Positions 1 through 5,690 of a stretch of 5,690 bases of DNA are shown in pieces. Within the stretch, counting starts at the first letter, position 1. Each line of letters begins with the position of its first letter. This stretch comes from Acidobacteriaceae bacterium (GTDB lineage: Bacteria; Acidobacteriota; Terriglobia; Terriglobales; Acidobacteriaceae), in contig PLKU01000369.1 in NCBI GenBank assembly GCA_003140705.1, forward strand, positions 1 through 5,690, given 5' to 3'. The notes below the pieces were generated by a model. That model made no database searches. It was not told where the DNA came from and worked only from the letters and a program-made list of their open reading frames with translations. The translations under genes were made by a program, and so were the position numbers.

Positions 1-1
1 A

Positions 2-883
2 ATGGCCTCGGAAAGCACGCAGGGAGTGCCTACGCAGATCACGGTGAACGCGCAGACCCGCGACCTGAGCGGACGTACGCGAGCCACAATTGCGGTCAAT
101 GTCATCGGCGAGGATGGGCTGCCGGCAACCGGCGGCGTCGCCATCAGCGACCACGGAATTCCACTGGTCGGCGCGGCTCTGAATGCACTTGGCCAAGCCA
201 GCATTGCGGTTGACCTGCTTCCCGGCAACCATTCTCTGCTGGCGACATATTCGGGCGACGCCACTCATAAGCCATCGGTTTCCCCAGTGGCCGAAGTGCA
301 GGCCCAGGTCAGCAGCACTCCCAACTTCACGGTCGCTGCGGCGCCTGCAACGCTGACTCTCACCGCCGGTCAATCAGGAACAGCTACGGCCTCAGTAACT
401 CCAGTGAACAGCGCCGCGCTCACGGCCCCGATGTTCATCACGATGTCCTGTTCCGGCCTTCCCGATCAGTCCTCCTGCAGCTTTACACCGGAGAACCTTG
501 AAATCCTGCCGGCAGCCACAGCTCCGCTCACCAGCACGTTGGTCATTCTCACCCAGGCGCAGTCCACAGCCTCGGTAACCCATTCCCGCTCCAATTCAGT
601 GGCCTTGGCAATTCTGCTGCCCGGTGCGCTCTGCTTTGGCGGACTAGCCTGGGGTGCACGTCGCCGCCCGTGGTTGCAAAGGCTTTCGCTCCTCACCTTG
701 CTTGCACTCGTTACCGTGATGGGTACAACAGGCTGCAATCCTCGCTACGACTACTTCCACCACGGGCCGCCCATCAATCCCGCCACGCCTTCTGGAACTT
801 ACACGGTCATCGTCACTGCCCAATCCAGCAACGGCGTCACGGCAATCACGAATTCCACCACCTTGGCACTCACTGTCAAGTAA
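2..883 (+). CDS. Ig-like repeat protein, 3' part, with a C-terminal hydrophobic hairpin
   Basis: The reading frame is open to the left edge, so the Met at base 2 is probably internal and the true start lies upstream; 293 residues are visible. Residues ~12-102 look like a bacterial Ig-like (Big_3_5 type) domain: alternating strands ending in LPGNHSLLATYSGDATHKPS, a hallmark of these repeats. Residues ~107-190 start a second beta-sandwich (FTVAAAPATLTLTAGQSGTA) with a Cys pair at 150/159. Residues ~200-219 and ~227-243 are hydrophobic, separated by the basic turn RRRPWLQR, and the second ends in TTGC, a poor lipobox-like site (Cys245). After a Pro-rich linker, residues 264-293 return to beta-strand sequence (SGTYTVIVTAQSSNG) and the protein ends. 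It is probably exported and surface-exposed, perhaps membrane-anchored; ligand and role are unknown. The next gene starts 10 bases later. Family assignment is fairly sure, function is not. Confidence 0.8.
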   Translation: MASESTQGVPTQITVNAQTRDLSGRTRATIAVNVIGEDGLPATGGVAISDHGIPLVGAALNALGQASIAVDLLPGNHSLLATYSGDATHKPSVSPVAEVQAQVSSTPNFTVAAAPATLTLTAGQSGTATASVTPVNSAALTAPMFITMSCSGLPDQSSCSFTPENLEILPAATAPLTSTLVILTQAQSTASVTHSRSNSVALAILLPGALCFGGLAWGARRRPWLQRLSLLTLLALVTVMGTTGCNPRYDYFHHGPPINPATPSGTYTVIVTAQSSNGVTAITNSTTLALTVK

Positions 884-893
884 TCTGGGCTGC

Positions 894-2882
894 ATGAACC
901 GCTGGCATCCCCTTCCCGCGGAACTCTACGCGCTGGTCGAGCACACGCCGGCAACCGTCCTGCTTGAGGGCGCACAGCCTGTTGCAGCCGAGTCTTGCGC
1001 AATCGATCTTGGCAAAGCTGGGCCGCACCCCATCTCCGGTTCGCGCCTTTTTACGGCTCCCCTCCGCATCCTCATCGCCAACCAATTGGCCGATCTCCCC
1101 GCTCTGTTTGCAGAGATTGAGGGCGCAGTTGCTCTTGGCCACCATGCCGCCGGATATTTCAGCTACGAATGCGGTCATTTCTTTGAGCCCACGGCAGCCC
1201 TGCGGCCAATTCGCCCCGGCCAGCCGCTAGCCTGGCTCGGCATCTACGACCGGTGTTATCTCTTCGACCACCATGCTGGGACATTCGCCGACGGCAATCC
1301 TCCCGGCCTTGAGAAATTCCGTTCTGCAATGATTGGCCTGCAGCAGGAACCCGCTCCGCAACTCGAAACCGCGCTGCCTATCACGGAACAGCAATACGCT
1401 GAACGCATCGCTACCATTCATGAGTGGATTCGCTCGGGCGACATCTATCAGCTCAACTTTACTGTGCCCGTACGGGTGCATTCCGCAGGCAGCTCTGCCG
1501 CACTTTACCAAAGCCTGCGCAGCCGCCAGCCGGTCCCCTACGGCGCTTTCCTCCATACCCAGCAGGACCGCCGCATCCAATCCTTTTCGCCGGAACTGTT
1601 CTTCCGCCTGGAAGACAATGCAATCACGCGCAGCATCACCACTCGCCCCATGAAGGGAACCGCCCCGCGCGGCCGAACGACGCGCGAAGATCGAGATATT
1701 GCGGAGTGGCTCAGCAGCGACCCCAAGAACCGCAGCGAGAACGTGATGATCGTCGACCTGCTGCGCAACGACCTCGGCCGTCTCTGCAACTACGGCAGCG
1801 TGCGCGCAGAAAACCTGTTTGCCGTGGAGCGCTATCCGACACTCATGCAAATGACGTCGACTGTGACCGGCGAACTGCGACCCGATGTCAACTTCCAACA
1901 GATCTTCCGCGCACTCTTTCCCTGCGGGTCCGTCACAGGCGCTCCCAAGGTCCGCGCTATGCAATTGCTGGCCGCGGTCGAGGGCCAGCCAAGGGGTGTC
2001 TACACCGGCGCGATCGGATTTTTTTCAAAACAGGAGACCGTCTTCAACGTCGCCATTCGCACACTGGAACTCGATGGCGACCTCGGCTCCATGGGCGTCG
2101 GGAGCGGCATCGTCATCGACTCTGTTCCAGCCGCCGAGTTTCGCGAGTGCCTGTTGAAGGTGGAGTTTCTCACCCGTCCCGCGCATCGCGTCCCAGATTC
2201 GAGTCCAGGCCGCTTCTCGCTCATTGAGACCATGCTCTGGCACGGTGAATATCCGCTCATCGAGTTGCATCTCGATCGCCTCGAAGATTCAGCGCACTAC
2301 TTCGATTTCCGATGCGAGCGCGCGGAAATCAAGGCCGCACTGCAGGCCCACGCCGCAAACTTCGAGCGAATGTGGGGGACTCAGAAATCGGAAGGCCTCG
2401 AACGTCCCCGCAGAGTCCGCCTGCTTCTCGATCACGATGGCAACCTGCAAATTGAAGACGAACTCCTGCACGATCCCGCAACCGCAGGGACTGGAAGACT
2501 CGGCCGTGTCTGCATCGCCTCTGAGCGCACCGATCCCCAGGACCCCATGTTCTTTCATAAGACAACCCGCAGGCCCCTCTACGCGGGAGCCTTCAAAGCC
2601 GCTTCTGCAGCGGGCTTCGACGATGTCCTGTTCATGAACTCGCGCGGCGAAATCACTGAATGCGCCATGAACAACATCTTCATTGAGAAAGACGGTTGCC
2701 TATTCACGCCGCCGGTCGAGTGCGGCTTGCTGCCCGGCGTCCATCGCCGCCATCTTCTTGAAACACGTCCATTCACAATGGAGCGCATGCTTTCTCTCGA
2801 CGATCTGCGCCACGCCGATGCCATCTATCTATCGAATGCAGTTCGCGGTCTGCGGAGAGTCGCCATCACGTGGGAAGACTAG
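894..2882 (+). CDS. pabB: Fused aminodeoxychorismate synthase component I / aminodeoxychorismate lyase (PabB-PabC)
   Basis: This 662-residue cytosolic enzyme of p-aminobenzoate (folate) synthesis has two domains. Residues ~1-425 are PabB, which aminates chorismate to 4-amino-4-deoxychorismate. A short N-terminal region (GYFSYECGHFFEP, 87-99) precedes the chorismate-binding domain: SGDIYQLNFT (181-190), SPELFF (232-237), RPMKGT (251-256), the RSENVMIVDLLRNDLGR stretch (280-296), LFPCGSVTGAPKVRAM (341-356) and GVGSGIVIDS (401-410). Lys254 in the KGT motif is the PabB nucleophile; anthranilate synthase has Ala there, so this is not TrpE. Residues ~438-662 are PabC, a fold-IV PLP enzyme that releases pyruvate to give p-aminobenzoate: FSLIETM, ELHLDRL, Lys556 in FFHKTTRR as likely PLP lysine, GEITECAMNNIF (585-596) and GLLPGVHRR (611-619). 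No glutaminase domain is present, so a separate PabA/TrpG should supply ammonia. The ATG at 894 has no clear ribosome-binding site but is the only well-placed start. It may be transcribed with the gene upstream. Confidence 0.95.
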   Translation: MNRWHPLPAELYALVEHTPATVLLEGAQPVAAESCAIDLGKAGPHPISGSRLFTAPLRILIANQLADLPALFAEIEGAVALGHHAAGYFSYECGHFFEPTAALRPIRPGQPLAWLGIYDRCYLFDHHAGTFADGNPPGLEKFRSAMIGLQQEPAPQLETALPITEQQYAERIATIHEWIRSGDIYQLNFTVPVRVHSAGSSAALYQSLRSRQPVPYGAFLHTQQDRRIQSFSPELFFRLEDNAITRSITTRPMKGTAPRGRTTREDRDIAEWLSSDPKNRSENVMIVDLLRNDLGRLCNYGSVRAENLFAVERYPTLMQMTSTVTGELRPDVNFQQIFRALFPCGSVTGAPKVRAMQLLAAVEGQPRGVYTGAIGFFSKQETVFNVAIRTLELDGDLGSMGVGSGIVIDSVPAAEFRECLLKVEFLTRPAHRVPDSSPGRFSLIETMLWHGEYPLIELHLDRLEDSAHYFDFRCERAEIKAALQAHAANFERMWGTQKSEGLERPRRVRLLLDHDGNLQIEDELLHDPATAGTGRLGRVCIASERTDPQDPMFFHKTTRRPLYAGAFKAASAAGFDDVLFMNSRGEITECAMNNIFIEKDGCLFTPPVECGLLPGVHRRHLLETRPFTMERMLSLDDLRHADAIYLSNAVRGLRRVAITWED

Positions 2883-2988
2883 CCCCCCGACTCGGTTGCA
2901 TCCATCCTTTGCAGGCCTGTTTTGCGAACGCTGAGATCCTGCATGCGCCTCCCGATCTTCAGGCCTTATCCTCGATGCAGACCCTCTC

Positions 2989-4773
2989 GTGATTGACTTC
3001 GCCCAAACCGTCAAGCAGCAGGCAGACATCGTCAAGGTGATCGAGGGCTACATTCGCCTGCGCAAGGCGGGTGCGCAGAACTACTCCGGCCTGTGCCCGT
3101 TTCATAAGGAAAAGTCGCCGTCGTTTTCGGTCCACGCAGTGCGCCAGTTCTATCACTGCTTCGGTTGCCAGGCTTCAGGAGACGTCTTCAGCTTCGTAGG
3201 CAAAATTGAGAACGTCACCTTCCCCGAGGCGGTGCGCATCGTTGCGCAAAAGTGCGGCATCCCGCTGCCCAAGCGCGAGTTCTCCTCACCCGAAGAAGCA
3301 GCCGGTGCACGCCAGCGAGCCAAACTTCTCGAGTTGCACGAAACCGCGACCGCGTGGTTTGAAGAGCAGTTGCAACGGCCTGAAGGCGCGGTCGCCCGCG
3401 AGTATCTCGCCGGCCGCGGACTCACACCCGAAGGCATCAAGACCTTTCGCATTGGTTATGCTCCTGACAGCTTCAACGCTCTGCGCGACCGCCTGAGCGG
3501 CATGGCCGACGGTGAGACTCTCCGCGCCTGTGGCCTGTTCAGTTCAAAAGAGCAAGGGGATGGAAGCCAAGGCCCGATCTACGACCGCTTCCGCAGGCGC
3601 GTCATGTTTCCCATCGCCAATGAAAGCGGCCGCGTCATCGCTTTCACAGCGCGCACTCTCGACACCGGCGACAAGGCTGGAGCAAAGTACATCAACTCGC
3701 CGGAGACGCCGCTCTACTCCAAGAGCCTGGTGCTGTTCAATCTCGACAAAGCCCGCACCTCCATTCGCCAACACGATTTCGCGCTGCTGGTCGAAGGCCA
3801 GATGGACTGCATCTCCGTCTTTCTGCGTGGCATTCAAAACGTCATCGCTACCAGTGGAACGGCCTTTACCGAGCAGCAGGTGGCCCTGTTGCGCCGTCAC
3901 ACTTCGCAGGTCATCGTCAACTTCGATCCCGACGCCGCCGGCAGCAATGCCGCGGAGAAGTCGATTGCTTTGCTCACCGAGGAGGGCTTCAACATCAAGA
4001 TTGTCACCCTCGACGGCGGCCTCGATCCTGACCGCTACATTCGTGAGCGTGGTCTTGAGGCCTACACTGCCGCCCTCCGCGGTGCGCGCCGCCAGTCCGA
4101 CTACCTCATCGAACGCGCCCGTCAAATGTTTCCCGGGGCCAGCTCGGAGCAGAAGGTCAAGGCAATGAATTACTTGCTGCCCCACATTCGGCGCATGCCT
4201 GAGAAGCTAGCACGCGACCAATTTGCAGGCGACGCCGCGCAAAAGCTGGGCATCGACTCGGCCGTCCTCCGCGAGGAGCTCCGCCAGGCCGCCCTGAAGC
4301 GCCGCGACCACGTTGAGGTGCGAGCCTCCGCCTTCACTGAGGTGGAGCGGGTCCTCCTGCGTGCTCTGGCCATCACTGACCCTGATCACCTGGGATCCCG
4401 GCGGATTGCGGCCCAGGCCATCGCTGAACAACCACAATGGTTTGAGCGGCTTACCACTTTCTCGGCCCTCGAGGCTCTCGCCATCCGCCAGGCCATTGAC
4501 CCGATGGACGTTGTCGAGGACCCGGCTCAGAGAGCTTTGCTGGCCCAGGTGCTCCTCGCGGAGACCAAGTCCCCCGAAGAAACTGAAGTGCAGAGTGCCG
4601 TCCAGGAGATTCAGGAGCGGGCCATGGAAACCCGTCTGCGCGACCTCCGTACGCAAATCGCTGAATCCGAACGCCGCGGCGACTTCACTGAACTGGCCCT
4701 GCTTACCCAGCAAAAACTTGAACTGGACCGCGCTCTCCGCCAACTGCACCATCAAAAACCGCCGGAGCGCTAG
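2989..4773 (+). CDS. dnaG: DNA primase DnaG
   Basis: DnaG makes the RNA primers for chromosome replication and works with the replicative helicase at the fork. The 594-residue length is normal. The N-terminal CHC2 zinc-binding domain shows Cys36, His39, Cys57 and Cys60 (CxxH-x17-CxxC). The RNA-polymerase core follows (~115-250), including RFRRRVMFPIANESGRVIAF and YINSPETPLYSKS (234-246). The TOPRIM metal site is intact: Glu269 in VEGQMD, Asp313 and Asp315 in NFDPDAAGSNAA, Asp346 and Asp348 in DPDRYIRE, with ATSGTAFT at 287-294. Residues ~430-594 are the poorly conserved helicase-binding part and end in a charged helix (~535-587). The start is GTG: an in-frame TGA at 2932-2934 lies just upstream, no ATG falls between, and IDFAQTVKQQADIVKVIEGY is the expected N-terminus. 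No Shine-Dalgarno sequence is visible. The gene lies 106 bases after pabBC and upstream of rpoD. Confidence 0.97.
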   Translation: MIDFAQTVKQQADIVKVIEGYIRLRKAGAQNYSGLCPFHKEKSPSFSVHAVRQFYHCFGCQASGDVFSFVGKIENVTFPEAVRIVAQKCGIPLPKREFSSPEEAAGARQRAKLLELHETATAWFEEQLQRPEGAVAREYLAGRGLTPEGIKTFRIGYAPDSFNALRDRLSGMADGETLRACGLFSSKEQGDGSQGPIYDRFRRRVMFPIANESGRVIAFTARTLDTGDKAGAKYINSPETPLYSKSLVLFNLDKARTSIRQHDFALLVEGQMDCISVFLRGIQNVIATSGTAFTEQQVALLRRHTSQVIVNFDPDAAGSNAAEKSIALLTEEGFNIKIVTLDGGLDPDRYIRERGLEAYTAALRGARRQSDYLIERARQMFPGASSEQKVKAMNYLLPHIRRMPEKLARDQFAGDAAQKLGIDSAVLREELRQAALKRRDHVEVRASAFTEVERVLLRALAITDPDHLGSRRIAAQAIAEQPQWFERLTTFSALEALAIRQAIDPMDVVEDPAQRALLAQVLLAETKSPEETEVQSAVQEIQERAMETRLRDLRTQIAESERRGDFTELALLTQQKLELDRALRQLHHQKPPER

Positions 4774-4928
4774 CTGCCTCTCACGGTGGTCTCCGGTGGC
4801 CAAAATCGTGCGTCCATTTCGCAGTTCATGCGTCTAATTTCTTGGGAACAGAAGCGGGGGAGAAGCAAATCTGCCCGACCGCAGTGATCCGGCAGCCAAA
4901 CAGTTGCCTATTTGATCCTTGGTTCGCG

Positions 4929-4959
4929 TTGGCGTCTCCAGGGTGGACTGTGGTATTCT
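4929..4959 (+). promoter_or_regulatory. Putative sigma-70 type promoter for rpoD (extended -10)
   Basis: TATTCT at 4954-4959 matches four of six positions of the TATAAT -10 box and is preceded by TG at 4951-4952, one base away, the extended -10 arrangement. TTGGCG at 4929-4934 could be the -35 box, with a 19-base spacer, which is long but tolerable with an extended -10. The start site would be near 4966. This is pattern reading only. The position in a long gap upstream of rpoD makes it plausible that rpoD is transcribed independently of dnaG. Confidence 0.4.
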
Positions 4960-4975
4960 GTTGATCTCTGTGAGG

Positions 4976-5002
4976 ATGCGCGCCCCTCTGCCCCAACCAT
5001 GA
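4976..5002 (+). CDS. Possible 8-codon leader ORF overlapping the next tiny ORF
   Basis: ATG at 4976 opens an 8-residue frame (MRAPLPQP) closed by TGA at 5000-5002. The stop overlaps the next ATG as ATGA (4999-5002), the classic layout for translational coupling. The GAGG just before the ATG (4972-4975 includes it partly) touches the start codon, too close to act as a normal Shine-Dalgarno. It would begin about 10 bases after the proposed transcription start. An ORF this short can easily arise by chance. Confidence 0.1.
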   Translation: MRAPLPQP

Positions 5003-5070
5003 GCTTCGGCTCGCGGGCGAACCAGGAAAAACCTGAAGCGCTTGTCATCCTGCTCCGAGCAAACCCCTGA
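4999..5070 (+). CDS. Possible 23-residue leader peptide upstream of rpoD
   Basis: ATG at 4999 opens a 23-residue frame (MSFGSRANQEK..., ending in LLRANP) closed by TGA at 5068-5070. It is in the same frame as rpoD, and that frame stays open from 5071 through to rpoD. Its stop lies two bases before the first hairpin at 5073. There is no Shine-Dalgarno, no known family and no run of one regulatory codon. It could be a leader ORF whose translation influences the hairpins, a remnant of a longer N-terminal extension, or chance. Confidence 0.15.
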   Translation: MSFGSRANQEKPEALVILLRANP

Positions 5071-5072
5071 AA

Positions 5073-5088
5073 CCGCATTTTTTTGCGG
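5073..5088 (+). repeat. Inverted repeat 1 in rpoD leader (T-loop hairpin)
   Basis: CCGCA (5073-5077) and TGCGG (5084-5088) form a perfect 5-bp stem around a six-T loop. It begins two bases after the stop of the 23-codon ORF. The stem is short and could form by chance, but two further inverted repeats follow within 60 bases. Confidence 0.4.
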
Positions 5089-5092
5089 AAGA

Positions 5093-5106
5093 ACGCAGGT
5101 CTGCGT
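5093..5106 (+). repeat. Inverted repeat 2 in rpoD leader
   Basis: ACGCAG (5093-5098) and CTGCGT (5101-5106) are perfect inverted halves around GT. As RNA, the five outer pairs could close a four-base loop (GGTC). Its TGCG half is also complementary to the CGCA of inverted repeat 1, so mutually exclusive pairings are possible. Confidence 0.35.
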
Positions 5107-5128
5107 CCGTGTGCGCCTGGATTTCCTC

Positions 5129-5154
5129 AGATCTCCAATGGAGATCTTTTCTTC
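5129..5154 (+). promoter_or_regulatory. Attenuator-like hairpin or palindromic operator in rpoD leader
   Basis: AGATCTCC (5129-5136) and GGAGATCT (5140-5147) form a perfect 8-bp inverted repeat around AAT, followed by TTTCTTC (5148-5154). A perfect stem, a three-base loop and a pyrimidine-rich tail resemble a weak intrinsic terminator. It sits about 60 bases before rpoD, inside the presumed leader. The stem is only half G-C and the U-tract is interrupted, so termination would be partial at best. It could instead be a protein-binding palindrome. Confidence 0.4.
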
Positions 5155-5205
5155 GCGCTCGGAGCCGGGCCCCGCACCGTCGCGCAAAACGGTGCTGCAT
5201 CTGCC

Positions 5206-5690
5206 ATGCGCATGATAGTAGAGAGTAGGGAAATTTTGGCGATTGACGACAAGTTCGAACATGAAATTGAAGGCCTGATCGAGGTTGGCAAGGAGAAGGG
5301 CTATCTCACCTACGGCGACGTGAACGACATGTTGCCTGAAGAGATTGGCTCTGCCGACGATCTCGACGACCTGATCACTACCATTGGTACCCAAGGCATC
5401 GATCTGCTGGACACGCCCAAGTTTGCAGCCGACAAAGACTTCGAACTCGAGGAAGGCGAAGATGTCGAGCTCGACCTGACCCCCGGAGCTCTGGAAAAAA
5501 CCAACGATCCCGTCCGCATGTACTTGCGCGAGATGGGCACGGTGCCCTTGCTTACGCGCGAGGGCGAAGTGGCCATCGCGAAGCGCATCGAGCGCGGACA
5601 ACTGCTCGTCCTCAAGACCATCTCTCGCTCGCCGATCATTCTGAAAGAATTGCTTGGTGTCGGCGAGGATCTGCGCCGCGGCTCGCGCTC
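5206..5690 (+). CDS. rpoD: Primary sigma factor RpoD (sigma-70), N-terminal part
   Basis: RpoD directs RNA polymerase to housekeeping promoters. About 161 codons are visible and the frame runs off the right edge, so regions 2-4 are outside. Residues ~14-80 correspond to region 1.1: EIEGLIEVGKEKGYLTYGDV (20-39), NDMLPEEI and an acidic stretch ending EDVELDL. Residues ~98-134 are region 1.2, with the signature NDPVRMYLREMGTVPLLTRE (100-119) and EVAIAKRIERG, essentially the textbook primary-sigma sequence. The rest enters the non-conserved region. The start is uncertain: in-frame ATGs at 5206 and 5212 lack a Shine-Dalgarno, whereas TTG at 5236 has AGGG five bases upstream (5227-5230). The ATG at 5206 is used here as the outermost plausible start. 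dnaG lies upstream, the usual order for this locus. The separate promoter and structured leader suggest regulation independent of dnaG. Confidence 0.95.
   Translation, partial: MRMIVESREILAIDDKFEHEIEGLIEVGKEKGYLTYGDVNDMLPEEIGSADDLDDLITTIGTQGIDLLDTPKFAADKDFELEEGEDVELDLTPGALEKTNDPVRMYLREMGTVPLLTREGEVAIAKRIERGQLLVLKTISRSPIILKELLGVGEDLRRGSR

Larger units (their letters stand above)
4774..5205 (+). other. dnaG-rpoD intergenic region and rpoD leader
   Basis: No protein gene with recognisable homology lies in these 432 bases. Bases 4774-4920 hold nothing convincing; I found no U-tailed hairpin to stop dnaG transcription. From about 4929 the region looks regulatory: a probable promoter, two tiny overlapping ORFs (4976-5002 and 4999-5070), and three perfect inverted repeats (5073-5088, 5093-5106, 5129-5147). 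If transcription starts near 4966, the rpoD leader would be about 240 bases, long for a bacterial 5' UTR. A minus-strand ORF crosses the region, but it is an antisense shadow of rpoD. Confidence 0.6.

Noticed and set aside
1227..1964. Minus-strand ORF of 245 codons inside pabBC
   Set aside because: It is entirely antisense to strongly conserved PabB motifs and has no recognisable domain.
2019..2025. Run of seven T in pabBC as a slippage or frameshift site
   Set aside because: The frame is intact on both sides and the PabB motifs continue normally, so nothing suggests programmed slippage.
894..2180. Anthranilate synthase (TrpE) as an alternative identity for the first domain
   Set aside because: The motif has Lys in RPMKGT, as in PabB, rather than the Ala of TrpE, and it is fused to a PabC-like lyase domain.
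1424..2227. Plus-strand ORF of 267 codons in another frame of pabBC
   Set aside because: The product is Arg/Pro/Ser-rich, typical of an out-of-frame reading of GC-rich coding DNA, and overlaps the true PabB frame throughout.
3544..4185. Minus-strand ORF of 213 codons inside dnaG
   Set aside because: It is antisense to the TOPRIM core of DnaG, with no family resemblance of its own.
4759..4799. Inverted repeat CCGCCGGAG / CTCCGGTGG around the dnaG stop, considered as a terminator
   Set aside because: The 23-base loop is long, one pair is G-T, and no T-tract follows, so it does not resemble an intrinsic terminator.
4834..5601. Long minus-strand ORF (255 codons) across the rpoD start and its leader
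   Set aside because: Over half lies antisense to unmistakable rpoD coding sequence, and its product shows no recognisable family; high-GC codon bias readily opens such antisense frames.

Overview
The window reads as a stretch of bacterial chromosome, most likely from an acidobacterium (Acidobacteriota, class Terriglobia or a close relative). This is inferred from three things: high-GC codon use, DnaG and RpoD sequences that look acidobacterial from memory, and a secreted/surface Ig-like protein with a hydrophobic hairpin inserted near its end, a layout I associate with that phylum. No database search was possible, so the taxonomy is an inference. All genes lie on the plus strand. No tRNA, rRNA, CRISPR array, insertion sequence or phage gene is visible.

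Layout: (1) 2-883, the 3' part of an Ig-like repeat protein, running in from outside the window. (2) 894-2882, a complete fused folate-pathway gene, PabB (aminodeoxychorismate synthase component I) joined to PabC (aminodeoxychorismate lyase), starting 10 bases after the previous stop. (3) 2883-2988, a 106-base gap with no clear signal. (4) 2989-4773, complete dnaG primase with a GTG start. (5) 4774-5205, a 432-base gap holding a probable extended -10 promoter (4929-4959), two tiny overlapping ORFs, and three inverted repeats, the last of which resembles an attenuator. (6) 5206-5690, the first ~161 codons of rpoD, the primary sigma factor, cut by the window end.

Functionally, dnaG followed by rpoD is the conserved core of the 'macromolecular synthesis' locus (rpsU-dnaG-rpoD in Escherichia coli). 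Here rpsU is not next to dnaG, and the upstream neighbour is the folate gene. PabBC would turn chorismate and ammonia into p-aminobenzoate; the glutaminase partner (PabA) is not in the window. The long gap before rpoD suggests that rpoD has its own promoter and a structured leader. That leader is the most interesting non-coding part. The protein-coding content is otherwise mostly ordinary housekeeping, and I do not see convincing evidence of a new multi-gene system.
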